This document shows, one piece after another, positions 33,589-41,549 of a stretch of 64,000 nucleotides of DNA. Origin of the DNA: Alicyclobacillus sp. SO9. Its GTDB lineage: Bacteria > Bacillota > Bacilli > Alicyclobacillales > Alicyclobacillaceae. Made by a program: the position numbers and the translations under genes. The stretch's first letter is position 1, and each line of letters begins with the position of its first letter. Where the stretch lies: positions 310,001 through 374,000 of the forward strand of contig NZ_CP066339.1 in NCBI RefSeq assembly GCF_016406125.1. The letters run 5' to 3'. The notes under the pieces are model-generated. The model searched no databases and was not told the origin of the DNA. It saw only the letters and a list, made by a program, of their open reading frames with translations.

Positions 33589-34983
33589 ATGGAATACCTT
33601 ACGATGCCTCGAAAGCGGCTCTATCTGTTAGTGGACGCTGCTGTCGTACTGTCGTCTTTTCCGCTCAGCTATTTTGTTGGTCAGTGGATCATGGGAAGGG
33701 TTTTATTTGCTTGGGGAGGGACAATCTTCTTTCAAACCTACCTCTTAATTGTCGTGTCTTGGCTTGTCGCTTTGTTATTATTTAGCGAGTACCCTGTAAA
33801 GAGGCTGACTGCACCGTGGCGCGAGTGGTGGGTCGCAATTCGTGTGAGCGTTGTTGCCATGCTTTTGTTTGGGACTCTTACGTTTGTTATGAAACTGCAC
33901 TATTTTAGCCGCGCCTTCATTGCAACGGACTTCCTTGTGACTTTATTTGGCTTACTCCTTATCCGCGTTATGAGTCGTCTCATTATTGGATTTTTCCGAC
34001 GTTCAGGACTAGACTATCGGTCAAAATTATTAATTGGAAACGGTCGCTTTGCTCAAAAGTATATTGATGCGGTTGAACAGAGCCCTCGTCTGGGACTGCG
34101 TATTCTAGGATTTCTAGCGGACTCTGGGGGCGGCTTAGACGCTCCGTATCTTGGTAGTCTCTCGGAGTTACGGAGTACCTTACACCACTTTACAGTGGAT
34201 GGAGTGGTGGTCGCGTTACCAGTTTCTGATCCAAGGACAGAAGCCGTTATTCAGGAATGTGAATTGCAGGGGATCCAGGTGGAACTAATGTTAGACTCGA
34301 TGTCCTCACGTTTGACTAACAGCGAGATGGTCTACGGGATGGGACTTCCACGTGTGATTTTGTCGAATATTCCCCACACTTCTGATGGACTGGCAGTGAA
34401 GCGCGTGACGGACTTTATCTTAAGCTCTTTGGCTCTTGTTTTGCTGTCTCCGCTGTTTGCAGTCATTGCCTTAGCCATTAAAGCCACAGACAAGGGACCC
34501 GTCTTCTTTGTTCAGGAACGCACTGGCCTTCGCGGACGGACCTTTAAAATGTACAAATTCCGAAGCATGCGTGTTGACGCTGAACAAATGAAGGAAAAGT
34601 TGCTGCACATGAATGAAATGTCAGGGCCCGTCTTCAAATTAAAGAATGACCCCCGGGTAACTCGAGTCGGTCGCTGGCTCAGGAGCACAAGCCTAGATGA
34701 GTTACCACAGCTTATTAATGTCCTTTTAGGAGAAATGAGCTTGGTCGGGCCAAGGCCGCCAATCCCCTCGGAGGTCAACCAGTACGATGCCGCATACCGC
34801 CGCCGCCTTAGTGTCAAACCTGGACTGACATGTCTTTGGCAAATCAGTGGACGCAACGAGATAGACTTCGATGATTGGATGAGGCTGGACCTGAGGTACA
34901 TCGACACCTGGTCCTATTGGCGTGACTGGAGCATACTACTGAAAACAATTCCAGCTGTCTTCAAACGTCACGGTGCCAGTTAG
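33589..34983 (+). CDS. Undecaprenyl-phosphate sugar phosphotransferase (WbaP/WcaJ type), initiating enzyme
   Basis: A 464-residue polyprenyl glycosylphosphotransferase that puts the first sugar phosphate on undecaprenyl phosphate. About four N-terminal helices (1-125) precede a nucleotide-binding-like domain (about 140-260), another hydrophobic segment (SLALVLLSPLFAVIALAIK) and the catalytic domain. The latter shows KGPVFFVQERTGLRGRTFKM, YKFRSM, TSLDELPQLINVL and MSLVGPRPP, all hallmarks. It belongs with the GT/Wzx/Wzy set though separated by the 1.6 kb empty stretch. A second possible start is ATG 33604. Confidence 0.93.
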   Translation: MEYLTMPRKRLYLLVDAAVVLSSFPLSYFVGQWIMGRVLFAWGGTIFFQTYLLIVVSWLVALLLFSEYPVKRLTAPWREWWVAIRVSVVAMLLFGTLTFVMKLHYFSRAFIATDFLVTLFGLLLIRVMSRLIIGFFRRSGLDYRSKLLIGNGRFAQKYIDAVEQSPRLGLRILGFLADSGGGLDAPYLGSLSELRSTLHHFTVDGVVVALPVSDPRTEAVIQECELQGIQVELMLDSMSSRLTNSEMVYGMGLPRVILSNIPHTSDGLAVKRVTDFILSSLALVLLSPLFAVIALAIKATDKGPVFFVQERTGLRGRTFKMYKFRSMRVDAEQMKEKLLHMNEMSGPVFKLKNDPRVTRVGRWLRSTSLDELPQLINVLLGEMSLVGPRPPIPSEVNQYDAAYRRRLSVKPGLTCLWQISGRNEIDFDDWMRLDLRYIDTWSYWRDWSILLKTIPAVFKRHGAS

Positions 34984-34996
34984 GCACCGTTCTCTT
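34970..34996 (+). terminator. Terminator overlapping the sugar transferase stop codon
   Basis: ACGGTGCC (34970-34977) pairs perfectly with GGCACCGT (34983-34990) around a 5-base loop, followed by TCTCTT. The stop codon TAG (34981-34983) lies in the loop and stem, so the last sense codons form part of the hairpin. Confidence 0.6.
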
Positions 34997-35274
34997 CTGG
35001 CCATGAGGCTGTCTGGTGAAATCTGGAGCTATAGCAAGAAGCACTGTAGGTCTTTAGCACCAAGGCCTTGCCCTCCCTTTCTCGTTGTGCTCATTCCCCC
35101 TTCACGAGCACTAGGCCATTTCTAGTACGTCATGGAGATGGCACGAATGGGAATCTCCATTTGTGCCTGAGTTACCAGAAACCAGATTGTATTTTACGAA
35201 TGAGATGATTGTACATTGCGTTGCATTGTGGAGAGTGAGGGCCAATTGGTGCGCCTTGGCTCAACACAAAAATG

Positions 35275-35333
35275 AACCTATGGGACAATTTATCCCCTAG
35301 CCGAAAGGTAGGAGGCTCCTTGTAACATAGGTT
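35275..35333. other. Candidate structured RNA or complex stem element
   Basis: AACCTATG (35275-35282) and CATAGGTT (35326-35333) form a perfect 8-bp closing helix. Inside are a GGGA/TCCC hairpin, a CCTA-CC/GG-TAGG hairpin capped by a GAAA tetraloop at 35303-35306, and a short GGA/TCC hairpin. This is a three- or four-way junction layout. It is about 100 bases downstream of the XRE gene stop on the minus strand, where it is followed by ATTTTTG, so it could be an elaborate terminator. I do not recognise a known riboswitch. The remaining 34991-35436 holds no gene. Confidence 0.35.
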
Positions 35334-35436
35334 AGACCTATTCTATTTCCGTGCATTATAAACCGACGTTGACAAGTTGCTGGTCAATTGCTTACTGTTC
35401 TCCGCCTCAACCAAACCGTAGTTGGAAGTTCAGACC

Positions 35437-35866
35437 TCAAGCTGTTAAATCAATTTGCGTAATGGTTCTCATCCCCATCGCTTCCATAACGTCAGTGATC
35501 CTTTCTTTCGCAGCACCATAGTATTCATTTCTTTCGTCCCCGGACACCTGTGACTGTGGAACGCCGAGTCTCTTAGCAAGCTCATGTTGGCTCATACCTT
35601 TATAGATCCGGTATGCAATGAGGGTTCGACCAATGGTCATGAAATTTACAATTGAGTCAAACTCGCCGCGTTTGATTCTCTCGTAGTATGTGACTTCTTC
35701 TTCTAGCTGCTCATGAAAGGATATGAGAGGTTCTACGGCCTTCTCAACCCGACCGGGTGTCAGTCCTTAATTTTTTGAATCGGGTCTTCTCCGAACTGAT
35801 GAATTCTAGGTCTTCTTCTATTTTCTCGAGAGCCTTCTGATATGCCGCTTCAGTTTTAATCACCAC
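35437..35866 (-). pseudogene. XRE-family helix-turn-helix regulator, frameshifted
   Basis: The C-terminal 67 codons (35437-35640) encode an HTH_XRE domain (AYRIYKGMSQHELAKRLGVP, then QSQVSGDERNEYYG). Upstream, the same frame reads without stops through GLTPGRVEKAVEPLISFHEQ and LEEEVTYYERIKRGEFDSIV. The true N-terminus (VIKTEAAYQKALEKIEEDLE) is in another frame that stops at TGA. Deleting one base near the AAAAAATTA run (about 35768) restores a roughly 140-residue protein resembling HigA-type antitoxins. No toxin gene is beside it. The internal GTG/ATG starts could still yield a short HTH protein. Confidence 0.6.
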
Positions 35867-35932
35867 ATCCTCACCCCTATACGATTTAATTACAACGTAT
35901 TCGTTAATTTAACTCTAACGTTATAGTATCTA

Positions 35933-35949
35933 GTGTTGCGTTCCAACAC
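35933..35949. promoter_or_regulatory. Putative operator of the XRE regulator
   Basis: GTGTTG-CGTTC-CAACAC is a perfect 6-bp inverted repeat with a 5-base centre. It lies about 70 bases upstream of the regulator start, beside a TATAAC-like -10 on the minus strand. This spacing fits an autoregulatory XRE site. Confidence 0.35.
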
Positions 35950-36090
35950 ACGCTTATGCGATCTCGGTAAAATTTACTTTGCTGCAGCCCTACAAAGATG
36001 TAGACTCTGCTTCTATAGCATTTTATCTCTTCTCTTTCGTTGGCGTATGCTAGTCCTGACGTCAAAACTAGCAAACGGCGGCGATCCATC

Positions 36091-36660
36091 TTGGGATATG
36101 TTCAACCGATTCGAGATAAAGAGAAAATCGAGGTTATGAAACAGATTTTGAAAGCAGGCAATCCGCGTGATTACTGCCTATTTGTATTGGGCATCAACAG
36201 CGGTTTGCGAATCAGCGATTTGCTCAGTCTTCACGTTCGGGATGTGCTGGATGATGAAGGGGAGGTCAAGTCCCGGATTCAACTGCGGGAAAGAAAAACA
36301 GGGAAGAGAAAAGACTTCCCTGTTAGTATGAACGCCAAGCGGGCGATTGTGGAGTACCTTCGTGAGAGGCCAGAGTGTCAGCCGCAGGAACCGCTGTTTC
36401 TGAGCCGAAAGCTTGGCGGGTCCATTTGCCGGCAGCACGCTTGGACCATCTTAAATCAGGCTGCTAAGAGTGCGGGCATCGATGAACAGATTGGCACGCA
36501 TACCTTGCGAAAGACGTTTGGCCATCAGGCTTACAAAGCGGGTGTGGATATCACTCGCATTCAGAAACTGCTCAACCATTCGTCGCCTTTCGTGACTCTT
36601 GCCTACATCGGTATTACCCAGGATGAACTGGACAACATCTACATGAACTTAAACCTATAG
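36091..36660 (+). CDS. Small tyrosine recombinase/integrase
   Basis: A catalytic-domain-only site-specific recombinase, about 190 residues from TTG 36091; the frame stays open back to 36040 and the start is uncertain. All catalytic elements are present: Arg in INSGLRISDLLSLHVRDV, Lys in ERKTGKRKDFPV, HTLRKTFGH (HxxR), LLNHSSPFVTLAYIGI with the His/Trp-position and nucleophile Tyr. It lacks the N-terminal SAM-like arm-binding domain of larger integrases, as do many short Bacilli recombinases. No att sites or phage genes are seen next to it. Confidence 0.85.
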   Translation: MGYVQPIRDKEKIEVMKQILKAGNPRDYCLFVLGINSGLRISDLLSLHVRDVLDDEGEVKSRIQLRERKTGKRKDFPVSMNAKRAIVEYLRERPECQPQEPLFLSRKLGGSICRQHAWTILNQAAKSAGIDEQIGTHTLRKTFGHQAYKAGVDITRIQKLLNHSSPFVTLAYIGITQDELDNIYMNLNL

Positions 36661-36699
36661 TGCACGTCCAGTAGACGGTCATGATGTATCTGAAACAAA

Positions 36700-36904
36700 C
36701 TATATCGGTTTTACAGGTATGCAAATTTCGCAATACTCGTTTTGAGTCATGTCTCCAGTGTATCTCTCAAACATGGCTCTATTGTCTGGTTGGTACCCGC
36801 GCTCCCGAATAATTGGAAGAATTTTTGACCATGCCTGTTGAATGGCCAACTTGCCTCACATACGCGACGCGACACTGTTCCATCATCGAAATTTCAATAT
36901 CCAT
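36700..36904 (-). pseudogene. GyrI-like/AraC effector-binding domain remnant
   Basis: From ATG 36904 the minus strand reads MDIEISMMEQCRVAYVRQVG, the usual first strand of GyrI-like small-molecule binding domains. A frameshift at about GGCATGG leads into AWSKILPIIRERGYQPDNRA and MFERYTGDMTQNEYCEICIP, stop at 36700. The central half of the domain is missing, so this is a deleted, shifted copy. Confidence 0.5.
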
Positions 36905-37024
36905 CTGCGCTTATCCCCTTTCGTGTTAGCAGGATAACACACTATAAAATGTAATTATTAGAAATTTTAAAATGGACACTAAACCTTTATTCAGTCACAA
37001 CTCATGGTTTTTATTGCTGTATTG

Positions 37025-37068
37025 TTGCAAGTGGAACTATGTTCCGTATATAATCGGAACGTAGTTCC
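37025..37068 (+). promoter_or_regulatory. Promoter flanked by paired operators before the alpha/beta hydrolase gene
   Basis: TTGCAA (37025-37030) and TATAAT (37049-37054) are 18 bases apart. Two 13-bp palindromes, GGAAC-TAT-GTTCC (37033-37045) and GGAAC-GTA-GTTCC (37056-37068), sit in the spacer and just after the -10. Together they form a larger imperfect inverted repeat centred on the -10. Binding of a dimeric repressor would block polymerase directly. The TetR gene downstream of the hydrolase is the nearest candidate. Confidence 0.6.
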
Positions 37069-37180
37069 ACTTAATGTTGTGTGCACCCAACAACAAATCG
37101 TAAAGCACAGGTCAAGTTTAGTTGATCGCTTTCCGCAGACGGTGTTGGGCAAATCTCTCGCAAAGAAAGGAATATGTGTT

Positions 37181-38101
37181 ATGAAAATCGGGATTAATAC
37201 GCCAACTCCGGTTATCTCAGTGAAACCGGTCGTGTTACCAGCTCCAAATCGTGGTGATGACCTGCAAGTCCGTGTCTGTGCGCCCGCTGTTGGGCATGAA
37301 CTACCAATCGTTGTTTTTTCGCACGGCTTTGGTTTGTCGTCGAATAGCTACGATCCTTTGGTTGATTTCTGGGCAGCTCACGGCTTCGTGGTCATTCAAC
37401 CTACCCATCTTGACTCGATGACGCTGAACTTGCCGCCTGAAGACCCTCGTACGCCAACGATTTGGCGTTTTCGAGTGGAGGATGTGAAGCGTATTCTCGA
37501 TGAGCTTGATTTCCTTGAAGCTGCTGTTCCTGGTCTACATGGACGTCTCAACCGTGACCGTATTGCAGTAGCTGGTCACTCATGGGGGGGCCAGACGGTG
37601 AGTATGCTGCTTGGCGCGCGAGTTCTCAATGAACGCGATGAGCCGGGAGAGGATATGTCCGATTCACGAATCAAGGCTGGCGTACTCCTTGCCACACCTG
37701 GGAAGGGGGGAGCTGATTTGACTCCATTTGCCACCGAGTATTTTCCGTTTATGAACCCGAGCTTTTCGGATATGAGAACACCTGCCTTGGTCATAGCAGG
37801 CGATCACGATAAGTCTGAACTGTCCACTCGGGGACCGGATTGGTTTACCGACCCGTACTTCTGCAGTCCGGGCAGCAAGAGCCTGCTGACACTCTTTGGG
37901 GCGGAGCACTCGCTTGGCGGAATCATCGGTTATAACGACACTCGGACGACAGATGAGAATCCCAAACACGTCTCCGTGATCCAACGGTTCACGTGGGGTT
38001 ACCTTCGCCAAGCACTCAATCTCGATGATTCAAGTCTCTTGGAAGCATGTGCAGCCCTGGAAGAAGGCCAAGATGCACTGGGACGGTTTGAGTCCAAGTA
38101 A
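37181..38101 (+). CDS. Alpha/beta hydrolase, chlorophyllase/dienelactone-hydrolase-like
   Basis: A 306-residue esterase-like enzyme from ATG 37181 (AAAGG upstream); the frame extends further up over the promoter, which argues against an earlier start. The oxyanion motif VVFSHGFG, nucleophile elbow AGHSWGG (Ser near residue 132), Asp in VIAGDHDKS and His in FGAEHSLGG make a full catalytic triad. No signal peptide is visible. The substrate is unknown. The operator-flanked promoter and the nearby TetR gene suggest induction by a small molecule, perhaps an ester or xenobiotic. Confidence 0.85.
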   Translation: MKIGINTPTPVISVKPVVLPAPNRGDDLQVRVCAPAVGHELPIVVFSHGFGLSSNSYDPLVDFWAAHGFVVIQPTHLDSMTLNLPPEDPRTPTIWRFRVEDVKRILDELDFLEAAVPGLHGRLNRDRIAVAGHSWGGQTVSMLLGARVLNERDEPGEDMSDSRIKAGVLLATPGKGGADLTPFATEYFPFMNPSFSDMRTPALVIAGDHDKSELSTRGPDWFTDPYFCSPGSKSLLTLFGAEHSLGGIIGYNDTRTTDENPKHVSVIQRFTWGYLRQALNLDDSSLLEACAALEEGQDALGRFESK

Positions 38102-38116
38102 AGGGCGTATCCAACA

Positions 38117-38156
38117 CGGCAGTAGGAATCTGTACTGATGCTACTGCCGATTTTTC
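38117..38156. terminator. Terminator between hydrolase and tetR (convergent)
   Basis: CGGCAGTAG (38117-38125) pairs perfectly with CTACTGCCG (38141-38149), followed by ATTTTTCT. It ends the hydrolase transcript 16 bases after its stop. Confidence 0.8.
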
Positions 38157-38215
38157 TATTGGAACATTATAGAAATATGGCCCTTATAATCGGGGCCGGT
38201 AGTGGAGAAATAGGC

Positions 38216-38824
38216 TTAGGAGGGCGTACTGGCGCGGTAGCGTAACCCGTCTACGAGTAGCGAGACCATCATGCGTGCATGCTCTGCATCTGCGTTACAG
38301 AGACTAGCAGCCGCTCTGAGTAAATCGTATGGTTCAACGTCGACGCGTACCTCGCCGGCAACGGCAGCCGATTGAAGCAGGGAGTTCAAGGCAGGATTGA
38401 GTCGCTTTTCGAAGTAGGCAGGTAACGATGCATAGGCAGGGTCGCCTGAACTTAGAGCCGCTGAGAGTCCGCGTTTCGCACCTATGAAATCCACGTAACG
38501 GAGCATCCATCGCGACAGGGCCTCGCCCGGCCCGCATGTGGCAGACAGTTCCTCCATGGCATCAGCGCAATCATCAACCTCTCGACGAAACACCGCTACT
38601 ATCAGGTCTGAGCGCTGAGGAAAATGGCGATATACGGTGCCAATACCGACGCCAGCTTTCTCTGCGATTTCTCTCACTGGAGCATCCACTCCCGAGTTTG
38701 CAAATACAGTCATAGCCGATTGGAGTAACGCATTGATGTTGCGCTGTGCATCGGCTCGCACGCGTCGATCCTCTCTGTCAAGAGGTTTCAAATCATCCAT
38801 TGCGTTTGTTCTTTTGTCGTTCAT
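38216..38824 (-). CDS. TetR-family transcriptional regulator
   Basis: About 202 residues. ATG 38824 is preferred because GAAGGTG lies 9 bases upstream; earlier GTG/ATG codons overlap that site. The N-terminal helix-turn-helix is clear (AMTVFANSGVDAPVREIAEK, then AGVGIGTVYRHFPQRSDLIV). The rest is the variable helical ligand domain. It is convergent with the alpha/beta hydrolase gene, whose promoter holds two palindromic operators. No matching GGAAC palindrome is seen in front of tetR itself, so autoregulation is not evident. Confidence 0.9.
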   Translation of the reverse strand: MNDKRTNAMDDLKPLDREDRRVRADAQRNINALLQSAMTVFANSGVDAPVREIAEKAGVGIGTVYRHFPQRSDLIVAVFRREVDDCADAMEELSATCGPGEALSRWMLRYVDFIGAKRGLSAALSSGDPAYASLPAYFEKRLNPALNSLLQSAAVAGEVRVDVEPYDLLRAAASLCNADAEHARMMVSLLVDGLRYRASTPS

Positions 38825-39044
38825 GGAGTGCATCACCTTCTTTTCATGCCGTGATTACTCCTTATCTTACCACTACAAGGACAGGTACAATCACAACCAA
38901 TTTGCGCTCCGGTGAGGCGCTTGATAACGCACTGGCGCGTCATGGCAGCCTCATTAATGACCTCGAACAAGGTCGCTATTTCAGTAGCTAAATATCGTTC
39001 GATACTAAAACTTGAGGAGTTTCACAGGCAACACTACTACAGGT

Positions 39045-39076
39045 AGCGGGATGCGGTGTCGTAACCGCATCCCGCT
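39045..39076. terminator. Stem-loop near the end of the DUF2892 gene
   Basis: AGCGGGATGCGG (39045-39056) pairs perfectly with CCGCATCCCGCT (39065-39076), a 12-bp GC-rich stem with an 8-base loop. T-rich tails are weak on both strands. It lies 38 bases past the DUF2892 stop. The gap 38837-39044 holds no convincing gene. Confidence 0.5.
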
Positions 39077-39113
39077 TTGCCTGGGAGAGTAAGATGGCGT
39101 GGGTTCCCTAGGA

Positions 39114-39299
39114 CTACCGCCTTAATGTGCGGATACCAAACAGACGATACAGTGGACAGAATCCGATAATGGCTGTGACAAGTGGAATCAAACCTATCAA
39201 GCCCCAGTAGCGGACGGGACCATGGAGCAGGAATAAAGCCAGTAGGGCGATGCCTAGGATGATTCGAATAACGCGATCGACCGGTCCAATATTTTGCAC
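39114..39299 (-). CDS. DUF2892 family small membrane protein (YgaP-type)
   Basis: A 61-residue protein starting at GTG 39299, with GGGGGTG 6 bases upstream. The sequence QNIGPVDRVIRIILGIALLA, followed by a second hydrophobic helix and FCPLYRLFGIRT, is the standard DUF2892 pattern of two helices with a CPLY motif. These proteins are often linked to rhodanese or thiol chemistry, but no such neighbour is seen here. The function is not known. Confidence 0.85.
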   Translation of the reverse strand: MQNIGPVDRVIRIILGIALLALFLLHGPVRYWGLIGLIPLVTAIIGFCPLYRLFGIRTLRR

Positions 39300-39442
39300 A
39301 ATGTACACCCCCGAAAGAATGAAAGTATCGTTGATGTCTACAGTATTGCAGGGGTGCCGCTATGCTTCCGTGACAAAGTCACGTATAGGGTATCAGGAAC
39401 ATTGCTGATGCCGATATCGAACGAGAACGAAGACTCGGACAG

Positions 39443-39970
39443 TTACCAGCCCATACGTTCTCGCAGCGACGTGATGTGGGCAACGTGGTGTCTGCCATGC
39501 CAGGCATACAGTCCAACCGCTGTTTCGAGAGACACCGCCTCACTTGATTCCGGATTGGTGAAAGTGAGCAAAAACTGAGCATCTTGCAGATTGGAAAGGA
39601 GTGTAGTCCACCGTTGATGAAGTGAGTCAAGCAGTGCTAGGGACACTTCGACGGGTGTTTCACGGTAATCGTCCAATTGCGCCCACCGGTCTTCCAAGTA
39701 AGGCTTGATAACTGGATTTTCCTCTGTTAGCGCTAGTTTAAAACGGACATAACCGTTCATATGGCTGTCGGGTACATGATGAACCACCTGACGGACGGTC
39801 CATCCCCCAAGGCGGTAGGGTGTATCCATCTGTTCAACAGAAAGCCCTTCAATAGCGGACCTCAGTTCTCTTGGCGTCTCGGCTATCTGCTGTATCCATT
39901 GGTTCCGTTGTTCAATCGAAATCTTCTCATTGTGCTCAAATTTCCCGATAGGATACTGGAAGTTTTCCAT
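39443..39970 (-). CDS. DinB-superfamily protein, YfiT/BstA-like thiol transferase
   Basis: A 175-residue four-helix-bundle protein opening MENFQYPIGKFEHNEKISIE, the typical start of Bacillus YfiT. The metal-binding histidines are visible in TVRQVVHHVPDSH (about 60-72) and WHGRHHVAHI (about 155-164). In Bacilli this family includes bacillithiol S-transferases and putative metal-dependent hydrolases. Which activity applies here is not decided. A good AGAGGCGGAG site precedes the ATG. Confidence 0.87.
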   Translation of the reverse strand: MENFQYPIGKFEHNEKISIEQRNQWIQQIAETPRELRSAIEGLSVEQMDTPYRLGGWTVRQVVHHVPDSHMNGYVRFKLALTEENPVIKPYLEDRWAQLDDYRETPVEVSLALLDSLHQRWTTLLSNLQDAQFLLTFTNPESSEAVSLETAVGLYAWHGRHHVAHITSLRERMGW

Positions 39971-40231
39971 TCTGCTCCGCCTCTTTTCATTCAGGTGTGT
40001 TCAGCTAATACTAGCAAAATTCTTAACCTAATGTATATTGAACCTCCTAGTCATTCTCCTGGTTGAGAAGCCAACAGCCGGAGCTCGACATGTGTGGATA
40101 TGGATGACGATTTGGTAGAACGGTCTTTAGAGTCGGTGGGGATGAAGATGCGGGATGATGGACTCAGTCGACTACCGTTCTTCTCAACATGACTTTCAAA
40201 TATGCTACACTCTGCACAAGGAGTGATAGTT

Positions 40232-40417
40232 GTGGACGAAATGCACGAGCTGCTCAAATCGATTTTGCATCAACTTGAACTGTTGAATGCAAGACAAGAG
40301 AGAATGGAAATTGACATTTCCATCATGAAGGATCAACTGGTGGGACAAAACAAGCGAATTACTGATAACAATCACCGCATTGCCGATATAGAACAAGAAT
40401 TAAGACTTGGAGAGTAG
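40232..40417 (+). CDS. Small coiled-coil protein of unknown function
   Basis: A 61-residue protein from GTG 40232 with AAGGAG at 40218-40223. Nearly the whole sequence is a predicted heptad coiled coil (ELLKSILHQLELLNARQERM...RIADIEQEL), with no transmembrane segment or enzyme motif. Short proteins of this kind are common in Bacilli and unassigned. The good ribosome binding site and codon pattern support a real gene. Confidence 0.6.
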   Translation: MDEMHELLKSILHQLELLNARQERMEIDISIMKDQLVGQNKRITDNNHRIADIEQELRLGE

Positions 40418-40459
40418 TAAGGACCGTTCCCAATGAAGCACTCCTTATCTCCGACAGCC

Positions 40460-41413
40460 TTACTCATAAAGTCGAAATGAGTCCATCAGCGCAGCAACGA
40501 CGTCTTGTTTCAATTCAACTGGTTCGACAATCTTCATATTTGGACTGTTTTCGAGTACACACTTTTTCGCATCAACATGACTTTCAAAAAACATGGAAAC
40601 GTTGTACCATCCGGTTTCATCTGGTTCTCCAATTTCGTCTATCCGCGACCAGTGTCCTAAACGCGATAACTTGGGGACTAACTCTGGTGCACAAAGCAGT
40701 AGTACTGGATATCTTGGAACGTGGGTTGATATGGAAGCTACCGACTGCTTCCAGAAATCATCTAATCTAAAATCTATTGGCCTAGACACAGAATCCCTCA
40801 AAACCTCAGCATTCTCTATTCGTGACACTCGATAAGAGCGGAGCTTTCCATCTACTTCAGCAACCATATACCAGATGGTGCCTTTAGAAACGAGTCCAAG
40901 TGCCGCTGCAGTCCTCTCTGACACTTCATCGGATTTCCTATATTGGAAGCGTATATACTTATCGTTAAACACTGCCTCCTGGACAGTTTTCAAGCAGGGA
41001 ACGGGCTCATCTTTTCGATTCCAGCCTGCATTGCCGATATAGACACGCTCGGTTACAGATTGCATCTGGGGACGTAATCCCATGGGGATGGCATTCAATA
41101 GCTTCAGTATGGCAGATCTAAATGCAGTGCTTAATCCCAATTGGGTTAATAGTTGATTCGGAGATATGAACAATGATTGTATTTCTTGTTCAGTGAGTTT
41201 GCCAGTAATCCCTGTTTTGTACTCTTCAGATAAGAAGACGCCCCCTCCGGATCCCCTTTCCATGTATACGGGAACTCCCGCTGTGGACAGTGCCTCAATA
41301 TCTCTATAAATTGTCCGGTCAGAAACCTCCAGCTTATCAGCGAGCGTCGATGCAGTCACGCGGCCCTGACTTTGCAGCAAAAGCAAAATAGAAAGCAGCC
41401 GATCAGCGCGCAT
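40460..41413 (-). CDS. WYL-domain transcriptional regulator (YafY/DeoR-like)
   Basis: A 317-residue regulator with an N-terminal winged helix (RLLSILLLLQSQGRVTASTL, then ADKLEVSDRTIYRDIEALS) and a central WYL domain (about 140-210: FQYRKSDEVSERTAAALGLV...IWYMVAEVDGKLRSYRVSRI). A WCX-type C-terminus completes it. It is divergent from an SDR gene, with a perfect inverted repeat between them. WYL regulators bind ligands or nucleic acid; the signal here is unknown. Confidence 0.9.
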   Translation of the reverse strand: MRADRLLSILLLLQSQGRVTASTLADKLEVSDRTIYRDIEALSTAGVPVYMERGSGGGVFLSEEYKTGITGKLTEQEIQSLFISPNQLLTQLGLSTAFRSAILKLLNAIPMGLRPQMQSVTERVYIGNAGWNRKDEPVPCLKTVQEAVFNDKYIRFQYRKSDEVSERTAAALGLVSKGTIWYMVAEVDGKLRSYRVSRIENAEVLRDSVSRPIDFRLDDFWKQSVASISTHVPRYPVLLLCAPELVPKLSRLGHWSRIDEIGEPDETGWYNVSMFFESHVDAKKCVLENSPNMKIVEPVELKQDVVAALMDSFRLYE

Positions 41414-41465
41414 ATAGGTTCTCCCCTCCCAAACGGAAGATCAGTTCACGCCAAACTCACCTAAT

Positions 41466-41482
41466 ATGACAATTGGTGTCAT
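41466..41482. promoter_or_regulatory. Putative operator between the WYL regulator and SDR gene
   Basis: ATGACA-ATTGG-TGTCAT is a perfect 6-bp inverted repeat with a 5-base centre, in the 136-base divergent gap. It lies just upstream of a TATACT box (41494-41499) pointing to the SDR gene. It is the likely WYL-regulator site. Confidence 0.4.
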
Positions 41483-41549
41483 GAATTCAATTATATACTG
41501 TCACCATCGCTTGAGGCGAAATTCTATAACACTGGAGGGTACGAATGAC

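Noticed and set aside
35282-35312. Known riboswitch (for example cyclic-di-GMP type, because of the GAAA loop)
   Set aside because: The conserved unpaired blocks of that and other known classes are absent and no downstream gene is in the right place.
35904-36089. Possible toxin gene upstream of the XRE regulator
   Set aside because: The short minus-strand frame is antisense to the recombinase start, has no RelE/HigB pattern and no ribosome binding site.
38746-38991. An 81-codon plus-strand frame ending in RSGEALDNALARHGSLINDL
   Set aside because: Overlaps the tetR start antisense and lacks a start signal. The tail could be a protein remnant, but no family was recognised.
40051-40257. A 68-codon minus-strand frame
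   Set aside because: Serine-rich random-looking sequence overlapping the start of the better supported coiled-coil gene.
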